64,000 nt of DNA. Source: Lepidurus packardi (Eukaryota; Arthropoda; Branchiopoda; Notostraca; Triopsidae). The position numbers and the translations under genes were made by a program. Shown piece after piece: positions 10,909-21,440 of the stretch. The notes under the pieces are model-generated. The model saw only the letters and a program-made list of their open reading frames with translations, had not been told where the DNA came from and searched no databases. The stretch is taken from contig JAKZAN010000135.1 in the NCBI GenBank assembly GCA_023053545.1, positions 25,010-89,009 of the forward strand, given 5' to 3'. Numbering within the stretch: position 1 is the stretch's first letter; each line of letters opens with the position of its first letter.

Positions 10909-12054
10909 TCAGGGATCTTCTCGTAAATACCTTGACAGTTCCGGCATCATCTAAACACTCTTTCCCATATCTTACCACCATTTCATCTTTTTCATATTTC
11001 CAAAGTTCTCCATCTTAATATCTACCTCCTTCACCTCCACTTTACCCTTCAGCTTTTATCTCATCTCTTTCTCGTACATTGAAGAACCTTTCTCAACACT
11101 TTCGATCTCCATCGATTTAGGAACAGTCTTTTTCATTTCAGGTTTCTTAACCTATGGGGGCTACACAATATCCTCAGGTTTTTTTTCAGGCTTTGCCTCA
11201 GTATTAGGCTTAGCTTCAGTCTTTGCTTACGGCTTGTTTTCAGGTTTCCTTTCCATTTTATTTTACTATTTCGCCAAGGGCTGAACTTCCGTATTTACTG
11301 GAGTGCTAGGTTTAGTCTCTTGTGCTGGCTCAGGGACTTTCTCAGTCTTAGTTTCGGTCTTGACTGTATTTTCCTCCTTAGCTTCGCCTTTACCCTAGAC
11401 TTTAGCATCTGATTTTTGCTACCTAATTTCTCCTTTACCCTAGACATTGGTCGATATCTTCACCGTGTCCGAAGGCTGACCCTCCGCCTTGGGCTCAATC
11501 TTGCCCTCTGCCTTGGGCTCAATCTTACCCTCTGCCTTGGGCTCAATCTTACCCTCTGCCTTAGGCTCAATCTTGCCCTCTGCCTTAGGCTCGGGCTTGC
11601 CCTCTGCCTTGGGCTCAATCTTACCCTCTGCCTTGGGCTCGGGCTTGACAGCCTCAGTCTTCTTGATGAGAGTCATGGTCACCATCACCGTGCCCTCAGC
11701 ATTCTTGGCCGTGACTTTGCCCTTGTCGTCCATGGCCCAGTCCGTGATGCTGGAGAAGGACCTCATGCACTCGAGTTCGGTAGGCTTCTTGTCGGAGAGC
11801 CAGTCGCACACCCCACTGGAAGAGATAGAAGTGCCGACGAACTTGACGGCAGTACCTGTCTCCTGCTGGAAGGTGAGGAGGTAGCGACTACAGTAGGTGA
11901 AGTCGAGACGGCCTTAGCTGATGACGGCGGTGGTCTCGCGGAGAAGGGGGAGTTGGTTGACGGTGTCGATGCGGTAGTGGGCGTCGGGGATGGCAGAGAG
12001 TGCGGCAGCGAAGAGGCAGGCCGCGCACAAGAAAGACTTGAAAGTGAGAGACAT
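10909..12054 (-). CDS. Secreted repeat protein, paralogue A
   Basis: A single open frame of 381 aa. It has a signal peptide (MSLTFKSFLCAACLFAAALS, cleavage probably near residue 20), then a compact domain of about 110 residues with several Cys (FTYCSRY, GVCDWL, LECMRSF). Seven 8-residue EPKAEGK-type repeats follow. The rest is a long Lys/Glu/Pro-rich tail (KPEAKTEAKPNTEAKPEKK) ending ELSRYLREDP. Many Glu are TAA or TAG. The ectodomain is of unknown family. The first 238 codons are nearly identical to paralogue B at 12911-14323, which has one repeat fewer, and the two then diverge completely. Secretion and a highly charged tail suggest an extracellular, pellicle, lorica/stalk or secretory-granule role; that is inference. 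Confidence 0.86.
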
Positions 12055-12055
12055 T
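11340..12055 (-). repeat. Duplicated segment, copy A (paralogue A 5' half)
   Basis: This 716-nt block matches 13633-14324 almost base for base. The only length difference noticed is one 24-nt repeat unit. Identity begins one base before the start codon and ends in the middle of the coding sequence, at the Lys-Thr-Glu codons after the repeats. Confidence 0.85.
11481..11647 (-). repeat. 24-nt tandem repeat, about 7 units
   Basis: Seven in-frame 24-nt units encode KxEPKAEG, with the second residue alternating Ile and Pro. The units differ only at synonymous or Ile/Pro positions. The paralogous array at 13774-13916 has six units, so the array has changed by a whole unit since duplication. Confidence 0.92.
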
Positions 12056-12192
12056 GTATTTTGTGGTTTAGTTTTATGAGTATTATTGGCAAGATCGGTC
12101 AGGATATTTAAAATGAATATTTGGAGGGATCTGGTGGTTATACCCAAATAACTGTCCTTTCGCAAAGATGGTTACTTGTATAGTGATAGGAT

Positions 12193-12570
12193 TCAGGTAA
12201 AATTAATAGCAATAGAAGAGTGGGTGCCTATATTTGTCATATAAGAATGTGCTTGATATGTTTTACAGGTATATGTAGTCTTGAGAAATAGAGCTGGAAT
12301 TATGGTCTAATTCAATTTTAATTATGTGAATAACTAAAACTACTAAATTTTGTAAGCTGAAAATGCTCGCAAAATAACTGCCATCCAAAAATCACACAAC
12401 CCACTCTAGCTCGGTCCAACTTGTAGGGGTGTCTTAGTGGTGTACCGTTACAAGAGTTACAGGTGGGAGTCGGGCTAGGGGCAAGGAGACAGTTTAGTAT
12501 GGCACGGTTCGGCGACAGCAAAAGGACATATTCTTTTAGAAAATTCTAGAAAGTTCAGAGGGACGATCAT
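12193..12570 (-). CDS. Possible small Cys-containing protein, 125 aa
   Basis: An open frame from ATG 12570 to TGA 12193-12195 lies between the two secreted paralogues on the same strand. The first 75 residues look coding: MIVPLNFLEFSKRICPF, then AEPCHTKLSPCPEPDSH, then LLERYTTKTPLQVG and SGLCDFWMAVILR. The rest is AT-rich and less convincing, and an intron or a different 3' end is possible. No signal peptide is obvious, and no family is recognised. It could also be spacer sequence that happens to be open, since only TGA terminates in this genome. Confidence 0.4.
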
Positions 12571-12910
12571 AAGACTATTGATAATATTAGCACTGATTCT
12601 TTGATCTGTCTTTTGTTCGTGTTATCGTGTGTTCGCCTTTTAATATGAGACTGACTTTTTATTCAGAACAATAACTACCCCTTTCACTCTTCTCTGAGGG
12701 ACGCTGCCATCGATCCCAAAAATCAATTATACTTCAGAATAAACATCTCATATGTGCGCGCATCTCCAACATCGATCGATCCCTGTTCAGCCCATTGAGT
12801 GCGTTCACTCTCATATTCTATTGCCAGTAAAACACATTAAATGTATATATTCGCATACATGCTGAAGTATCCATCATTCATTTCAGACTCTCAGTTATAT
12901 CCGGCATCTA
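12571..12910. other. Intergenic region, 340 nt
   Basis: Sequence upstream of the possible small gene and downstream of paralogue B. I see no coding frame with biased codon use, RNA gene or repeat. Confidence 0.45.
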
Positions 12911-14323
12911 TCACTACTCGCCAGTCTACCCACTCTCATTATCTCCCATTCCCAAGCCTTGACTTGTCATCAGTCCGAATTTCCTGTACTCCTCTGTCGG
13001 TTTCCAAAAAGATCCAACCTCTTCTGTTGCCTTTTCTGTCGGCTTTTCTCTCACTGGTCCACTTCGTTCCATATTTATTTTCCCCAGAAACTCTTCGGTC
13101 TTCTTGCTGTTCTTGATGAAATCATCGACTTTAAGTCCTTTGAAGTCAATCGACCGGGTTCTAGTGTCAGATTTTTTGGCGGGATCTTAGATATAGGTCT
13201 TAGGGGAAGCAGCAGATTGTTGGGTAGGAGATGAGGTCGCACCTACATTGGTTACCACAGTCACAGTCTAATCCATTTTTTCTATTGGCTGAACTTTGAT
13301 TGCTTGTGGTTATGTTTTTTTGGGCTCCACTGTATTCGGTATGGTTCTTACGGGAATTTTGCTGATTGTACCTGCTATATTGGTACTCGTAACTTAGGTC
13401 GGTTTGGTAGGAGTTTGTTTTGATGGGGGCTTAGGAGTCCATTTTTTATTTGGGGTGACTGGAGCTTTATTCTGTGTCTCTGGCTTAATTGAGGGAGTAG
13501 TCTTTTTAGGGGGGTCCAGAACCGTCGCAACTGACTTTACCGGGACAGATTTTTAATTATTCAGTTCAGTAACAGATATAGAGTTAGAAATTTTAGATTT
13601 ATTTTCATTCACTTACTTCGGAACAACATTACTCTCAGTCTTAGTTTCGGTCTTGACTGTATTTTCCTCCTTAGCTTCGCCTTTACCCTAGACTTTAGCA
13701 TCTGATTTTTGCTACCTAATTTCTCCTTTACCCTAGACATTGGTCGATATCTTCACCGTGTCCGAAGGCTGACCCTCCGCCTTGGGCTCAATCTTGCCCT
13801 CTGCCTTGGGCTCAATCTTACCCTCTGCCTTAGGCTCAATCTTGCCCTCTGCCTTAGGCTCGGGCTTGCCCTCTGCCTTGGGCTCAATCTTACCCTCTGC
13901 CTTGGGCTCGGGCTTGACAGCCTCAGTCTTCTTGATGAGAGTCATGGTCACCATCACCGTGCCCTCAGCATTCTTGGCCGTGACTTTGCCCTTGTCGTCC
14001 ATGGCCCAGTCCGTGATGCTGGAGAAGGACCTCATGCACTCGAGTTCGGTAGGCTTCTTGTCGGAGAGCCAGTCGCACACCCCACTGGAAGAGATAGAAG
14101 TGCCGACGAACTTGACGGCAGTACCTGTCTCCTGCTGGAAGGTGAGGAGGTAGCGACTACAGTAGGTGAAGTCGAGACGGCCTTAGCTGATGACGGCGGT
14201 GGTCTCGCGGAGAAGGGGGAGTTGGTTGACGGTGTCGATGCGGTAGTGGGCGTCGGGGATGGCAGAGAGTGCGGCAGCGAAGAGGCAGGCCGCGCACAAG
14301 AAAGACTTGAAAGTGAGAGACAT
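12911..14323 (-). CDS. Secreted repeat protein, paralogue B
   Basis: A single open frame of 470 aa. The signal peptide, Cys-containing domain and EPKAEGK repeats (six units) are the same as in paralogue A. The C-terminal 270 residues are unrelated to those of A. They are a Thr/Pro/Lys-rich linker (KAPVTPNKKWTPKPPSK, SSPTQQSAASPKTY), then a more ordered end (SIDFKGLKVDDFIKNSKK, EEFLGKINMERSGPVR, SFWKPTEEYRKFGLMTS), closing ETGEE. The upstream sequences of A and B also differ. The pair therefore looks like two genes sharing a homogenised N-terminal cassette with different tails and different promoters. Family and function are unknown. Confidence 0.86.
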
Positions 14324-14324
14324 T
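13633..14324 (-). repeat. Duplicated segment, copy B (paralogue B 5' half)
   Basis: This 692-nt block is the partner of 11340-12055. The 24-nt length difference equals one unit of the tandem array at 13774-13916. Outside this block the two genes and their flanks show no visible similarity. Confidence 0.85.
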
Positions 14325-14638
14325 AGAGTGAGGAAAATGTCTAAATTCTGATTTATGTGGGAGATGCGAAGAGATACATTTAATAAACATATGTTTCAAA
14401 AGATATATCGGATACACTTCTATATAGACTAATTTTTGCAGACTTGCCACATCAATTAAGAACTTAGACCTATTGACACTAATCATCCATAATAGCTGCC
14501 GAACCAATCAGAGAAGACGATACGCATTGGCCAGCATCATGGAACTAGTCCTTTGCCGGTAACTTCTGATGCGCATTGAAAATTATGGGACCACGTATTT
14601 ATCTAGCCTATATAAGAGATGGCTGCCATCCTGTGTTA
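14324..14638. other. Intergenic region, 315 nt
   Basis: The promoter side of paralogue B and the 3' side of the channel gene. No convincing ORF, RNA gene or repeat is visible. Confidence 0.45.
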
Positions 14639-17600
14639 TCACAACCCATGAGCTACTCTGTTCTTGACTTTCTGTTGAGTCTCAGTGATCCTAAGCTATT
14701 CCCAATTCTGTTCCACCACCAAGCCTTCCTCCTTTTTTGGTTCTAAAGTATTTTCGATTAGCGACTAGCCCTACTGGTTTATGTTCTCATTTTGGAAGAA
14801 GCTATTTCTTTTTGGCCTCCTACCCTCATGCACTCTGAGCTTTCCTGTTAAATTCCATTCGGAAATATCATTTGCACGGGAATGATTGCGCCATCTCCTG
14901 AGTAGTTTCTGCAGCTCACTCAGGTTCTTCAAGTCCCCCGACCTGAACCAACCTTCAGTTTCATCGCTGCTTGCCTTGTTTTTCTCCATGGTCTATTCTT
15001 TCAACAAATGAACCACAGATATTTTGTATTTCTTCTCGTAGGACAGCCGTGCAATGCTCAGAACAACATCGTGGAATTTGAAACAGAGGCCGTTGTCACG
15101 GATGTACCCACGGATATCGATTTCCTTCATCAGTTTTCTCCGCATATCCGCCAGTTGGTTGGTTTCGGAACCGATGTTCAAAAGATTTGTTGCCTGCGAT
15201 GCAAAAGTCCAAAATTTACGATATGTTATGAAGCCTTAGCCCTCAAAGTCGATGTCTTGCCAAAGTTTCAAGACTTGGCCCAGCTGGTACTAGTTGATGA
15301 ATATCTCGTCTGCAGCATATACCTCGGTGTAGGTGTCTATGATCACAGTGAAGAGAGTCGAAATGATCAGGATGTACACGAAAAAGTAGCAGGACAGAAA
15401 GTAAAGGAGGGAGAGTGTGACGTTGCCACATTTCTGGTTCCCATATCGCTTGAAGTCTTCGGGGGTGTAAAGATCGAAGCAAACGAAGTTAGGGGCCAGC
15501 GTCGCAGAGGTATCATATATCTGACCTAATGAGTTCTCGAGAGTGACGAAGCGCAACAGAGCATTGAGAGCATTTCCGAACGAATTGTAGTTGAGGTTGG
15601 AGTATATCTATTAACCGAACTTGAGATAGGCGAACAGCTCCACTCCTAGAACCGCATAGATGAAGAACACCACTACCAACAGCATGACAATCGACTTCAC
15701 CTTGGGCAACACTTCGGCTAGTGATCTGAGCAGTCTCTTCGTCGTAGCGATCTTGTTCAACTCTGCACTACTTAAAATGTGTGATTTTTGCTAGATTACC
15801 TTTAAAGAGTCGAGTTGAGTGTAAGATGATGGCGATTCCTTCAACGGCTCGTACTTCTCCCGAGCTGTAGACTCTGTTTCTCCACAAAAAATAGTAAATG
15901 CATTGGTAGACTAAATTAAGAACTCCTAAAAGCCACCATTTGTCAGACAGACACTTCCGCCCAACACTCATCGTGTGGATCAGCACGTCGAAGAATAAGA
16001 CCACAGTCAGCATATGATGCATGTAACCTATAGAATCCAAACCTAAAGGAAGAAAGGGTTTCAAAGATAATACTGACCTAACAAGCCTGATTAGAACCGG
16101 TCGATAGAAGCGACTGCGAAATAGCCAGTGAGTAAGATAATCATGACTACTCCATATATGCGAGATCTATCGATCAGATAGCAAACTATGCGGAGCCAAT
16201 GATTTGGAAGTTTTTCTTTAGCTGCAGCTTTGAGGTCGAGAATCCTTTCGCGGAGTTTTAACCATTATTTTTGCTGCCGGGTCACATGCCTACCATACTT
16301 TTCTACCTGCCGAATTCTCATGAATGTCTCGGTAGTGACTGCGACGATGACATTGTATATGCATACACTCGAGAAGAAGTAGAAACATACGAAGAATATC
16401 TTGATCACGGAGTTGTAGTTGTTCACTGGTTGTAAATCTGCTCCTCTCTGTGAAGAAAGATTTAACATATAGCCCGACCAGCCTCCTGAGGTTGATATAA
16501 GGATTAGAGAGAGTAAAGCTTCGCCTACGTGACGTTGTCTGTATCTGCCAAGGACCCAATCTCCTCCCCAGTCCAGACACTCCTTCTTATTGTCTACTTC
16601 AAGTGGGGTACTAGCGCAGGTGTACCCTGTGTCCTTGTAGAAAATGACCAGAATATTTCCGAAAAAGACGCATATCAAGCACAGGAGAAGGAGTAACTTG
16701 AGCATTTTGATGATGAGCAGATTGAATGTCTTGAGGACTGATCGCATCTCCGCAGAATAAATCGCAACGAGCTAGATAAAACTCAGAAGAGTGAACGCAC
16801 TGATCTTATAGAGATTGTAATGGGGTATGACTTGGGGGAAATGAAGGACTTAGGCTAGGATGACCAAAACGTAGAGGGACTTCAGATACCCGTTCTTGGT
16901 CAGGTATTGTGTCCACCCTTCTGCCAAACCTCCAATGACGATGTCAGCAGCGAGTATAAAAGTCAGCACCACGTCATTGACTGTGCCAATGATATCGAGG
17001 GAGTAATTATAATCGACCAGGATGATCCGCACTATGTTGGTCGCGATGGCGAGTAAGTACATGCAATTGTAGGAAATATGTCGATGAATCGTTTAACAGA
17101 ACGTCGATAAAGCGCTAGAACTTGCCACTTGGGTTGGGGAATGCATATTTCTATCAATATGCTCAAATTCTGGTAGGTGATTCAGGATTTGGAGTGCGAA
17201 ATCATTAGCTTCCGACACCGTGCTCGTTTTCTGAACGAAGACAAACTCGAAGACGCACATAAATGTCTTCACGAAGACCATCTGACCAACAAAACAAATG
17301 GAGAGGTGCCAGGCAATAGACACAGACCCGGTGGCAAGGTACTGTTGCTGCATCAGGACATCCCATTCTTCCGAGAAGAAAAGCATAAAAGTGTAGATTA
17401 TGCTGTCGAATGGCGTATCATAGTTGACATCGGGTGATGAGCCATTAACCATGTCTAGTTTGTCGCCCAGCAGCTTGACTTTGTTGTTGAAAAGCATGTA
17501 GCCCATAGCTGCGAACATGATGACGACGATCAATTGCAAGATGGTGAAGGGGAACAGTTCCGAAAGAGTGGACCCGATCTACTTGACGATAGAACTGATT

Positions 17601-19895
17601 TCGATATTACGGGCACGGAGAGTTTCACTCAGAAGTCGGAGATACTTGAGTTGTCTGATAGCTAGAGCATACGAATCGAGATTGTAGAGCCTGAATCCTG
17701 TTGACACTTCATATAATAGGCCTATGGAACAAGCGGCGAGTATAATGAGATCGAACCTTTTGGCTGTAGAATCGAAGAACTATTTCCGGTCAAAAAAGAG
17801 TAGGACAAGCACCTCGATGAAAAATCCGGCAAAACAGATCGTATCTACAATGGTCTGGACTGTTTGGAAGGTAGCTGAAGATCCAGAGTGATGGAGTGTC
17901 ATATTGACTGCGCAGACGACAATAATGACCCGCCGAAAGGGCTTGCCTACACTCCGAATCAAATCGCCACAGTATTGACGGCACGTGTTCTTTTTTTCCT
18001 CAGGAAGTTCTTCTGTTTCCATGACTTCGAACCTTCTGTTTGTTGATGAATTCTGATCCTGTCTGGTGGATTGGTCAACCATGTTAAGGAATACTACAGG
18101 CTAAGAAGACGAAGATGACTACCGCATCTTCCGCATGTAGCTTGTGAAGAAAGACATGCCAATGATCCCAGGCAGGATATAGCCTAGCAGTGCAAGAAGA
18201 AGCAGACCGAGCAGATTTACAAAGAGAGGGTGGATGTTGGCGCTGTTGTAGATGAGAGTAGTGCTCATCCACCCGTTGCCGAACAGGATCTTAAATGTGT
18301 TGACGTATGAGTACATGAAGTTTTCGTAAGAAAGCAGCCCATATCCGAACATTTGAGTAGCCTTCTATTGAGGGTCAGGAAACACCCCATAGTCCAACGG
18401 ATTTAGGCAGAGCTAAGAAGAAGGACAGGCGAGTTGACCGCAAAGCGTGTAGACACTGGGGCTGTAAGTCCAGTTTGCTGTAAGAGCGAGTACACTCGGA
18501 GATCTGCATCTGCTATACTAGAGATCTATGGGTTGAGAACTAAATGGACATGAGTGCATGATTGTGGATTGAGATTTACCTTTAAACATATGAAATCCAG
18601 AAATGGCGAAGATTGTGGTGATGAGCAGAAGAGGCAAAATAGTGTCTTTCAGACTTCCCATAGATTTCAGCACGGCCACTGTGGTCCGACTCAGTGCTTC
18701 CGAAACTCTCACCACAGTCATGATTCGTAAACACTTCAGCCAAACCACTGCATCTTTTTGTTCGAAATCCACGAATTTAGAGACAAAGGTAATTAGCACC
18801 AAAAAGCATTCAAGCCAGAACCAACCATCGTTTTTGAGCCTGGACAAAAGATCATGGCAGGAGGCAAGGATTTCGAGTGCGATGTAGAAGCAAAAGAAGA
18901 GATTAGCAGCTAGCTCGAGCAATTGGAAGGGAGTGGTATTGGAGGTTTAATCTTGGGGAGGCGATAAGAAGCAGGAAAGAGTGACGGCGAGCCAGGAGAA
19001 CACATATGCTATTTTGAGGCATCTACAAGATATGATGACAAATGGGTATTAATTAAAGAACTGAAGAAGACAATAATGGGGAAATTTATATCTGCTGCCC
19101 AAAAGTAGGAAGATGATATCTGCCTCTAGAATAGAAAATAGTGTCCAGTAACTGGATGTAATGCGAAGATGTTATAGAAACAATATTCCATTAAAGCCTG
19201 GCTGTTTTCAGGAAGAATGCATGGTTGGCTCATCTTCGGCACCTGCAAGCCACGCCATCCACTCTGCGACAAACCAGCCAACCATCCATTCTTTCCTTTC
19301 TCCTTACAAACTATCCAACCTTCATTATTATTTTACTTCCATCCTATGATTACTCTAAATACCGAGCTCAGTCTCCGCCATCCTGAAATCTATTCTTCTT
19401 CATCTTATCTTGTCCTGGCTTCCTACCCGGTCTTGCAGTTCTTGTGATGGTCCAGATAGTGCGAGCGTAGAGGCTAGGCACTTTACTACTCCCTGTCGCG
19501 GGTGGATTTTCGAGCCATCATGGAAGCTGAGGATTCCTAGCTGTGTGGGGCGTCGGGGTCGATCTTGGCAGGGAGGCGGATGATCTGCAAGATGTAGGGA
19601 TTAGGCTGAGGCTCATGTTTAGGAAGAGACATAGGAATTCTTTAAATATCAGCTTTCGGTATTGTGAATTATTTGTTTAGGAAGTGCAGATGGGTGCAAT
19701 TTTGTATTGATTAGGTTTCTGTTTGTAGGTCTAGACTTCGGCAACACCTATTAGGCTGATATTCGGGTATCCTTCTAAATGGGGAAACTAAAAGGGTTAC
19801 GCAAGATCTCGGAAACACTAAAATTATCTGAATCCCGGAATAGAGATGGATGCCACAGAACCTGATCTTGGCCCTAGAGGAGTGGTGCTGAACAT
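14639..19895 (-). CDS. Four-domain voltage-gated-type cation channel
   Basis: The model is 1704 aa, with introns at 19719-19747 (29 nt), 19202-19242 (41), 16043-16077 (35) and 15763-15799 (37). Removing them leaves an exact multiple of three. After a cytoplasmic N-terminus, four S1-S6 repeats can be followed. S4-like segments are KCLRIMTVVRVSEALSR (domain I, near residue 368), AIRQLKYLRLLSETLR (II), a weak RSVLKTFNLLIIKMLK (III) and RAVEGIAIILHSTRLFKELN (IV). Pore turns are ILFGNGWM (~516), FFSEEWDVLM (~818), ISTSGGWSGY (~1112) and RFVTLENSLG (~1406). The topology is that of Cav/Nav/NALCN channels. The filter does not match the usual EEEE, DEKA or EEKE sets, so the ion preference is unclear. 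The exact N-terminus (19320-19895) is the least certain part. The C-terminus is charged and ends VAHGL. Confidence 0.87.
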
Positions 19896-20114
19896 ATGAC
19901 AGCTGGAGTGAGGATAGGTGGGACTCTGCTGACTATCAACCCAAGCTGCTAACAAATAACCTAACTTCAGCTACCAGAAAAGTATTATATGTCCCACCCT
20001 GACCAGTAGTTCCCATTTATTGAGTCTCTCTCCATTTGAATTCTAATCGACCCACCTTCATAATGATTACTTGCACAAACTTAGACTATTGTCTTGAGTC
20101 TAATTCGCTTTACG

Positions 20115-21262
20115 ATGCTCGAAACTACAGACTACTCATCCCTCCTCCACCTCGACTCTCATAACCTGGATCGCATCTAGCTCATTAGACTCTAGGTAAA
20201 TTTTCAATACTCTCCTCAAGGCTTTGGAATTTTCTTTTTCTATTAGTTCCTTTTATCGTTGCTGAACTACGTTTTCTCTGTAGATTTCCCAAAAATATGC
20301 ATCCTCCTCCTTCCCCTAGACCCTCCAGCTCCTCTAACAAGGCCTCACTCTGCTTGACACCCTCCATCTTCGACACTCTTTTGCTACCCTTGAAATCTAA
20401 ATGAGATCCCTCCTCGCACTCACGCTTTTCAAATCAAAAATGCATACAGCTGATCGCTGTCTTCCGCTCCTCGAAAAGTGTCTGCATATCGACCCTCAAA
20501 ATTCCCTCACACAACGCAGAAAAGCATATATACTTTGGAAGGTACTCCTTTACCATACCTCAATATTGTTGATTACTCTCCTAGACAGATAAACTTTAGG
20601 AAGCCTTGAACCTTTATCTCAGATGCGCTGTTCACGAGCCAGACAACCTAGAAGTGCAGACCAGCATCCGAGATATCAGAAAGTAGCTAACTAACAAATC
20701 GTCGAAGTGTACGAGCCGGTATTCAGGGCCAGGGGACTCCACAGGGGTGAGGTTTGGGAGCTTCTAAGTCATCGAAATCGACGCATAGTAATAGACAACG
20801 GATGAGAGATTTGCTAAAATCCATAAGGCAGTTTCAGATCTCTCGAAAAAACGAACTAACAAGTCTATCCTGAAGGACAATTTGTCATCCTCAGCCAGTC
20901 AGAGCCAGCACAGCACCAAATAGCTCTCCTAATCGGACTCTCCCCCTTATTCAAAGCTCAAATCCATTGAAAAAGTGTCTGCCAAAAAAGAAGCGAAGCA
21001 CAAAGATACAGTCAATCATGCACAAGCTACGAGTTTAGTGTAATCATCAAAGGAAGTGTCATTTAGCATAGGTAACGAGCCAATCATATGGAGCAAGAAA
21101 ACGATGTCTGTGAAGGGTGGAGTGAGTGGTAAGTGGGAATAGCCGGAAGAGATACCCGAGACTGAAGATATGCCCAATACGGAGAGCAAGAAGCATAAGA
21201 AGAGTAGTCTGAAGAAATCAAAAAGCGTGGCTTTCAGAAACACTGAGGAAAATGATGTATGA
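20115..21262 (+). CDS. TPR-like protein with disordered tail
   Basis: Three exons with introns at about 20203-20290 (88 nt, the least certain) and 20542-20599 (58 nt) give 333 aa, and the frame closes exactly. Residues 30-130 form TPR-like helices: TLQLLEQGLTLLDTLHLR, LPLLEKCLHIDPQNSLTQR, then EALNLYLRCAVHEPDN. The remaining 200 residues are Ser/Lys/Glu-rich and disordered (KSIEKVSAKKEAKHKD, ESKKHKKSSLKKSKS). The start MLETTDYSSLLHLD was chosen because it joins the TPR frame across the intron; an alternative ATG at about 20062 is in another frame. It probably acts as an adaptor, with partners unknown. The opposite strand carries a misleading open frame at 20185-20376. Confidence 0.74.
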
Positions 21263-21440
21263 CATGATTTCTGCATATTCGTATGGCCGTTGGAATTATA
21301 AATTATGAGTTAGTCAGGGTATAAATGGAGTGAAGATCGTTCGGAATCACATCTCAGAACAGACCCTGAGACCATGAGAATATCTTTTATTTTTGATACA
21401 ATAGAATACAAACCCAATGGGAAGGAAAAGGTCTGGTTAC

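Noticed and set aside
11481-11647. CRISPR-like or satellite array
   Set aside because: Units are contiguous without spacers and encode in-frame octapeptides, so this is a protein-coding tandem repeat.
20062-20200. Alternative start (MITCTNLDYCLES) for the TPR gene
   Set aside because: That frame does not join the TPR exon at a GT..AG junction, while the ATG at 20115 does.
20185-20376. Minus-strand ORF with Glu/Gly-rich product
   Set aside because: It is antisense to the TPR gene at 20115-21262, has no ATG start after its in-frame TGA apart from an internal Met, and the plus-strand model splices in frame.
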